Origin: Christensenellaceae bacterium Phil1
Lineage (GTDB): Bacteria; Bacillota; Clostridia; Christensenellales; CAG-138
DNA length: 64,000 nt
Assembly: GCA_001940855.1 (NCBI GenBank)
Contig: MSGS01000060.1
Location: 1 to 64,000, forward strand
Direction of reading: 5' to 3'
The notes under the pieces were generated by a model. It made no database searches and had not been told where the DNA came from. It saw only the letters and a program-made list of their open reading frames with translations. Positions 61,632 to 64,000 of this stretch are shown in pieces (position 1 is the stretch's first letter; each line of letters opens with the position of its first letter). Made by a program: the position numbers and the translations under genes.

Positions 61632-61679
61632 TACCTTCCACGGTAAATATAAAACACAAAAAGAAGGATGTGATTAACA

Positions 61680-62781
61680 GTGATCCAACTGGATGAAACA
61701 CGGCAGCAGCTTGCCGCGGCGGTTGAAACGCTGAAAGAGGCAGGTGGCTCCCTTTGACCTTGCTTCATTGAGCAAGGAAAAGGAAGAACTGGAGGCCGAA
61801 ATGGGCAAGGAAGGCTTCTGGAACGATGTTGAGAACGCGAACAAGGTGAACCGCCGCATGAAGGCCATAAGCTCCAAGCTGGATAAGTATTCTCACCTTA
61901 TGGCAAGGTGCGAGGACCTTGAAACGCTGATTGAAATGGCGGACGAGGAAAACGACGAAAGCCTTGTGCCGGAGGTACAGAGCGAGTTTGCCTCGCTTGA
62001 AAAGGACATAGAGGCGCTGAAGCTTGAGGCGCTGCTGAAGGGCCCATATGACAGCTATAATGCCGTACTCAGCCTGCATGCGGGCGCGGGCGGAACCGAG
62101 GCGCAGGACTGGGTAAGCCTGCTTTACCGCATGTATACCCGTTACTGCGAAAAGATGGGCTATTCCGTAAAGGTGATAGACTATCTGGACGGCGAAGAGG
62201 CCGGCATAAAGAGCGTTACGTTCGAAGTGGACGGCGACAATGCCTACGGCTACCTTAAGGCCGAAAAGGGCGTGCATCGTTTGGTAAGGATATCTCCGTT
62301 CGATTCTTCCGGCAGGCGGCATACCAGCTTCGCTTCCCTTGACGTTACGCCTATATTCGACGACGATACAAACGACGTTGAGATAGACATGGACGATCTG
62401 CGCATAGACACATACCGCTCCGGCGGCGCAGGCGGCCAGAACGTAAACAAGGTAAGCTCCGCCATACGCATAACCCATCTTCCCACCGGAATAGTTGTGC
62501 AGTGCCAGAACGAGCGCAGCCAGCTTCAGAATAAGGAAATGGCAATGCGCATACTGAAGGGCAAGCTGATGGAGCTGGCGGAGCAGGAGCGCATGGCTCA
62601 AATGAACGAAATAAAGGGCGAAATGAAGCGCATAGAATGGGGCAGCCAGATACGTTCCTATGTATTCCAGCCGTATACGCTTGTCAAGGACCACCGCACC
62701 GGCGAAGAAAATGGCAACATTCAGGCCGTTATGGATGGCGACATAGAGAACTTTATAAACGCCTACCTTGCAAAATCCTGA
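61680..62781 (+). CDS. prfB: peptide chain release factor 2 with programmed +1 frameshift
   Basis: The product has about 366 residues if the frameshift is made. Frame 1 runs from GTG 61680 (IQLDETRQQLAAAVETLKEA) through CTT at 61752-61754 to an in-frame TGA at 61755. Slipping one base at CTT-T continues as DLASLSKEKEELEAEM from 61756 to the stop. RF2 reads UGA and UAA. The GGQ loop is in SGGAGGQNVNKVSSAIR, and the downstream part has QNERSQLQNKEMAM. Annotating only from 61771-type internal starts would drop the N-terminus. Confidence 0.95.
61743..61758 (+). promoter_or_regulatory. RF2 autoregulatory frameshift site
   Basis: A Shine-Dalgarno-like AGGTGG (61742-61747) precedes the slip site CTT-TGA-C (61752-61758), matching the known RF2 recoding signal. 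Low RF2 favours the shift, giving feedback control. Confidence 0.9.
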
Positions 62782-62793
62782 AAAAGCATGCTA

Positions 62794-62819
62794 AAAAGGA
62801 GCCTGTAAAGGCTCCTTTT
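62794..62819. terminator. bidirectional terminator
   Basis: AAAAGGAGCC (62794-62803) pairs with GGCTCCTTTT (62810-62819) between convergent prfB and the ECF gene. Confidence 0.85.
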
Positions 62820-62837
62820 GGTGTATATCGATTCTTA

Positions 62838-63374
62838 TTATTCCTTGAACAGATGCGGCAGCGCCTTGCTCTTGCTTATCAGCACATACAGCGCCGCGCC
62901 AACGATTATGCCAACCAAGCCCTGCATAAGGTTGCCGGGGATGCTTGCGGCGGCGGCCCAGCCCTTGCCAAGCAACAGCGAAGCATAAACAAAGTACAGC
63001 ACCACCATGGCAATTTCGCCGGCAATGCCGCTTATAACAAGCGGAAGGATGAGGTTCTTGGTGTTCTGCTCCTTGCCGCGCCTGAGCGCCGTAAACAACA
63101 CATAAGCTATCAGCGCAACAACCGCCTTGATAACAAGCGTACCGGGCGCATAATGCGGATATGCCGCCAATATGTCCGCCAGCATACTGCCTATGCCTGC
63201 CGCAGCGACGCCATATATAGGCCCTAATATCCAGCCGCACATAAGCACAACCGCGTCGCCCAGGTTAACATAGCCCTGCATAGGCGAAGGGATGCGGATT
63301 ATCATGGTTGCAACGCAGGCGAGCGCGGCCATCATTGCCGCAACAATAATCTTGTAGAGCTTTTCGTTTTTCAT
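62838..63374 (-). CDS. ECF transporter substrate-binding S component
   Basis: The protein has 178 residues from the ATG at 63374 behind AAAGGATAT; the longer frame lacks a site. Six hydrophobic segments fit an S component, the vitamin-binding membrane subunit of ECF importers. Seen: YKIIVAAMMAALACVATMII, PMQGYVNLGDAVVLMCGWIL (a GYxxLGD turn common in this group), and PGNLMQGLVGIIVGAALYVL. The EcfA/T module is not nearby, as is normal for shared modules. The vitamin cannot be assigned, and no riboswitch was recognised upstream. Confidence 0.85.
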   Translation of the reverse strand: MKNEKLYKIIVAAMMAALACVATMIIRIPSPMQGYVNLGDAVVLMCGWILGPIYGVAAAGIGSMLADILAAYPHYAPGTLVIKAVVALIAYVLFTALRRGKEQNTKNLILPLVISGIAGEIAMVVLYFVYASLLLGKGWAAAASIPGNLMQGLVGIIVGAALYVLISKSKALPHLFKE

Positions 63375-63556
63375 TTCAGGTATATCCTTTCCCGTTATAA
63401 GCGTATTCACGCTCTATGTCATATAATATCACACATTAGGAATAAGTAAAGTACCCTTTGCTTATCGCCGCATGATTATTTTAGATATACCCATTATGTT
63501 ACCATCAGTTGATAAAGATAAAGGGGACGCGCTGAGCATCCCCAATAAAAACATAT

Positions 63557-63932
63557 GAGCAAGCAATAAGCCGGGTTCTGTCGGCCGGTAAAACCGGCGT
63601 GCGGCCATCTATCTTGGCACGGCGTTGCCGCCGCACTCGCGCGATTATCAGGAGCCTAACGGGCAGCCATTTCTGCGCAAAAGCGCATGCGCTCCCATTC
63701 CAATCTTGCACCGGGTGGGGTTTACAGGACGGAACGGTTACCCGCCCCGCCGGTGAGCTCTTACCTCGCCTTTCCATCCTTACCGCGCATAAACGCGGCG
63801 GTATATCTCTGTTGCACTATCCCTGGGGTCGCCCCCGCCGGACGTTATCCGGCACCCTGCCCTGCGGAGCCCGGACTTTCCTCATGCGGATGACTGAAAA
63901 CTCAGTTCCGCACGCGACCGCATGGCTTACTC
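63557..63932 (-). ncRNA. rnpB: RNase P RNA, type A
   Basis: About 376 nt on the minus strand. The ends GAGTAAGC and GCTTGCTC form the P1 stem. Conserved blocks are in order: GAGGAAAGTCCGGGCTCCGC, CAGGGTGCCGG, ACAGAGA, AAACCCCACCCGGTGCAAG-type, GATGGCCGCACG and ACAGAACCCGGCTTAT. RNase P RNA cleaves 5' leaders from pre-tRNA and pre-tmRNA. It follows the zinc-ribbon gene end by about 20 bp. The RnpM homologue that may modulate it is at 11759. Confidence 0.95.
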
Positions 63933-63951
63933 ACAAACTTTATAAACTTTT

Positions 63952-64000
63952 CTATGCGTACAGTATCCTGCCGCAGTTTTCGCATTCAACAATGCCTTCC
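63952..64000 (-). CDS. C-terminal end of a zinc-ribbon protein (partial)
   Basis: The last 15 residues before a TAG read EGIVECENCGRILYA, half of a C4 zinc ribbon at the extreme C-terminus. The ending 'CE-CGRILY' beside rnpB matches the C4-type zinc ribbon (DUF164/coiled-coil) proteins that precede rnpB in many Clostridia, from memory. The rest lies outside the window, so the call is provisional. Confidence 0.6.
   Translation of the reverse strand, partial: EGIVECENCGRILYA

Noticed and set aside
61744..62781. prfB as a simple ORF starting downstream of the TGA
   Set aside because: The upstream 25 codons, the SD-like AGGTGG and CTT-TGA-C match the RF2 programmed frameshift, so the gene starts at 61680.
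63375..63556. Riboswitch upstream of the ECF S component
   Set aside because: The 180-bp region has a plausible promoter (TTTACT-16-TATTAT on the minus strand), but I could not recognise any known vitamin aptamer core.

Overview
The window reads as a chromosomal segment of a Gram-positive, probably spore-forming member of the Clostridia. The support is a PolC-type replicative polymerase; the Firmicutes-type order rpsB-tsf-pyrH-frr-uppS-cdsA-dxr-rseP-ispG-polC-rimP-nusA-rnpM-ylxQ-infB-rbfA-nrnA-truB-ribF-rpsO; the ireB-ruvX-DUF1292 cluster; an intact sigK; and a CD1247-type clostridial protein. Core genes use many ATA isoleucine codons and GC-rich third positions. I would guess an uncultured gut lineage, possibly Christensenellales-like, but the family is not secure from sequence alone.

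Layout. 1-3840 is an accessory stretch beside the 3' end of ssrA: a cut-off XRE regulator, a strongly folded non-coding block, a lipoprotein and a membrane-anchored protein behind near-identical promoters, a small membrane protein, a second folded block, and two small proteins of the kind carried by clostridial integrative elements. 3893-31901 is mostly minus-strand housekeeping: ssrA-smpB-secG-rpsO, then the long translation/transcription/isoprenoid/replication cluster, then nhaC, an S66 carboxypeptidase, DUF1292-ruvX-ireB and asparaginase. 31909-50702 is mixed metabolism and transport: a PatB-like lyase, MFS and MATE carriers, LysR regulators, an alcohol dehydrogenase, malQ with an MsmX-type ATPase, a deoxyinosine glycosylase next to a small alarmone synthetase, an amino-acid permease with a cytosolic beta-lactamase-fold enzyme, an alpha/beta hydrolase with a type-4 UDG, sigK, and a PII-like protein with a CPA2 antiporter. 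50868-64000 holds efp, the CD1247 protein, an M18 aminopeptidase, a two-gene AT-rich insert bounded by repeats, a glycosyltransferase, cdd-ydcF-EamA, a lipoprotein, secA, prfB with its programmed frameshift, an ECF S component, rnpB and the end of a zinc-ribbon protein.

How the genes work together. The minus-strand core couples trans-translation (ssrA, smpB), ribosome maturation (rimP, rbfA, truB, infB, frr, tsf, rpsB, rpsO), NusA control with a probable leader attenuator, MEP-pathway isoprenoids feeding undecaprenyl phosphate (dxr, ispG, uppS) and replication (polC).

Most notable observations: (i) PolC keeps an exonuclease-shaped insert in its PHP domain but has lost nearly all DEDDh catalytic residues, suggesting a proofreading-dead replicase; (ii) two AT-rich genes at 53639-54650 are delimited by shared repeats that form a 13-bp hairpin at their junction and sit behind a common promoter, like gene cassettes but without canonical attC cores; (iii) two densely folded non-coding blocks occur in the accessory region (303-471 and 2853-3006), the second with G-U pairs that point to a plus-strand RNA; (iv) a PII-like protein overlaps a CPA2 antiporter gene; (v) a leaderless class-A-beta-lactamase-fold protein follows an amino-acid permease.
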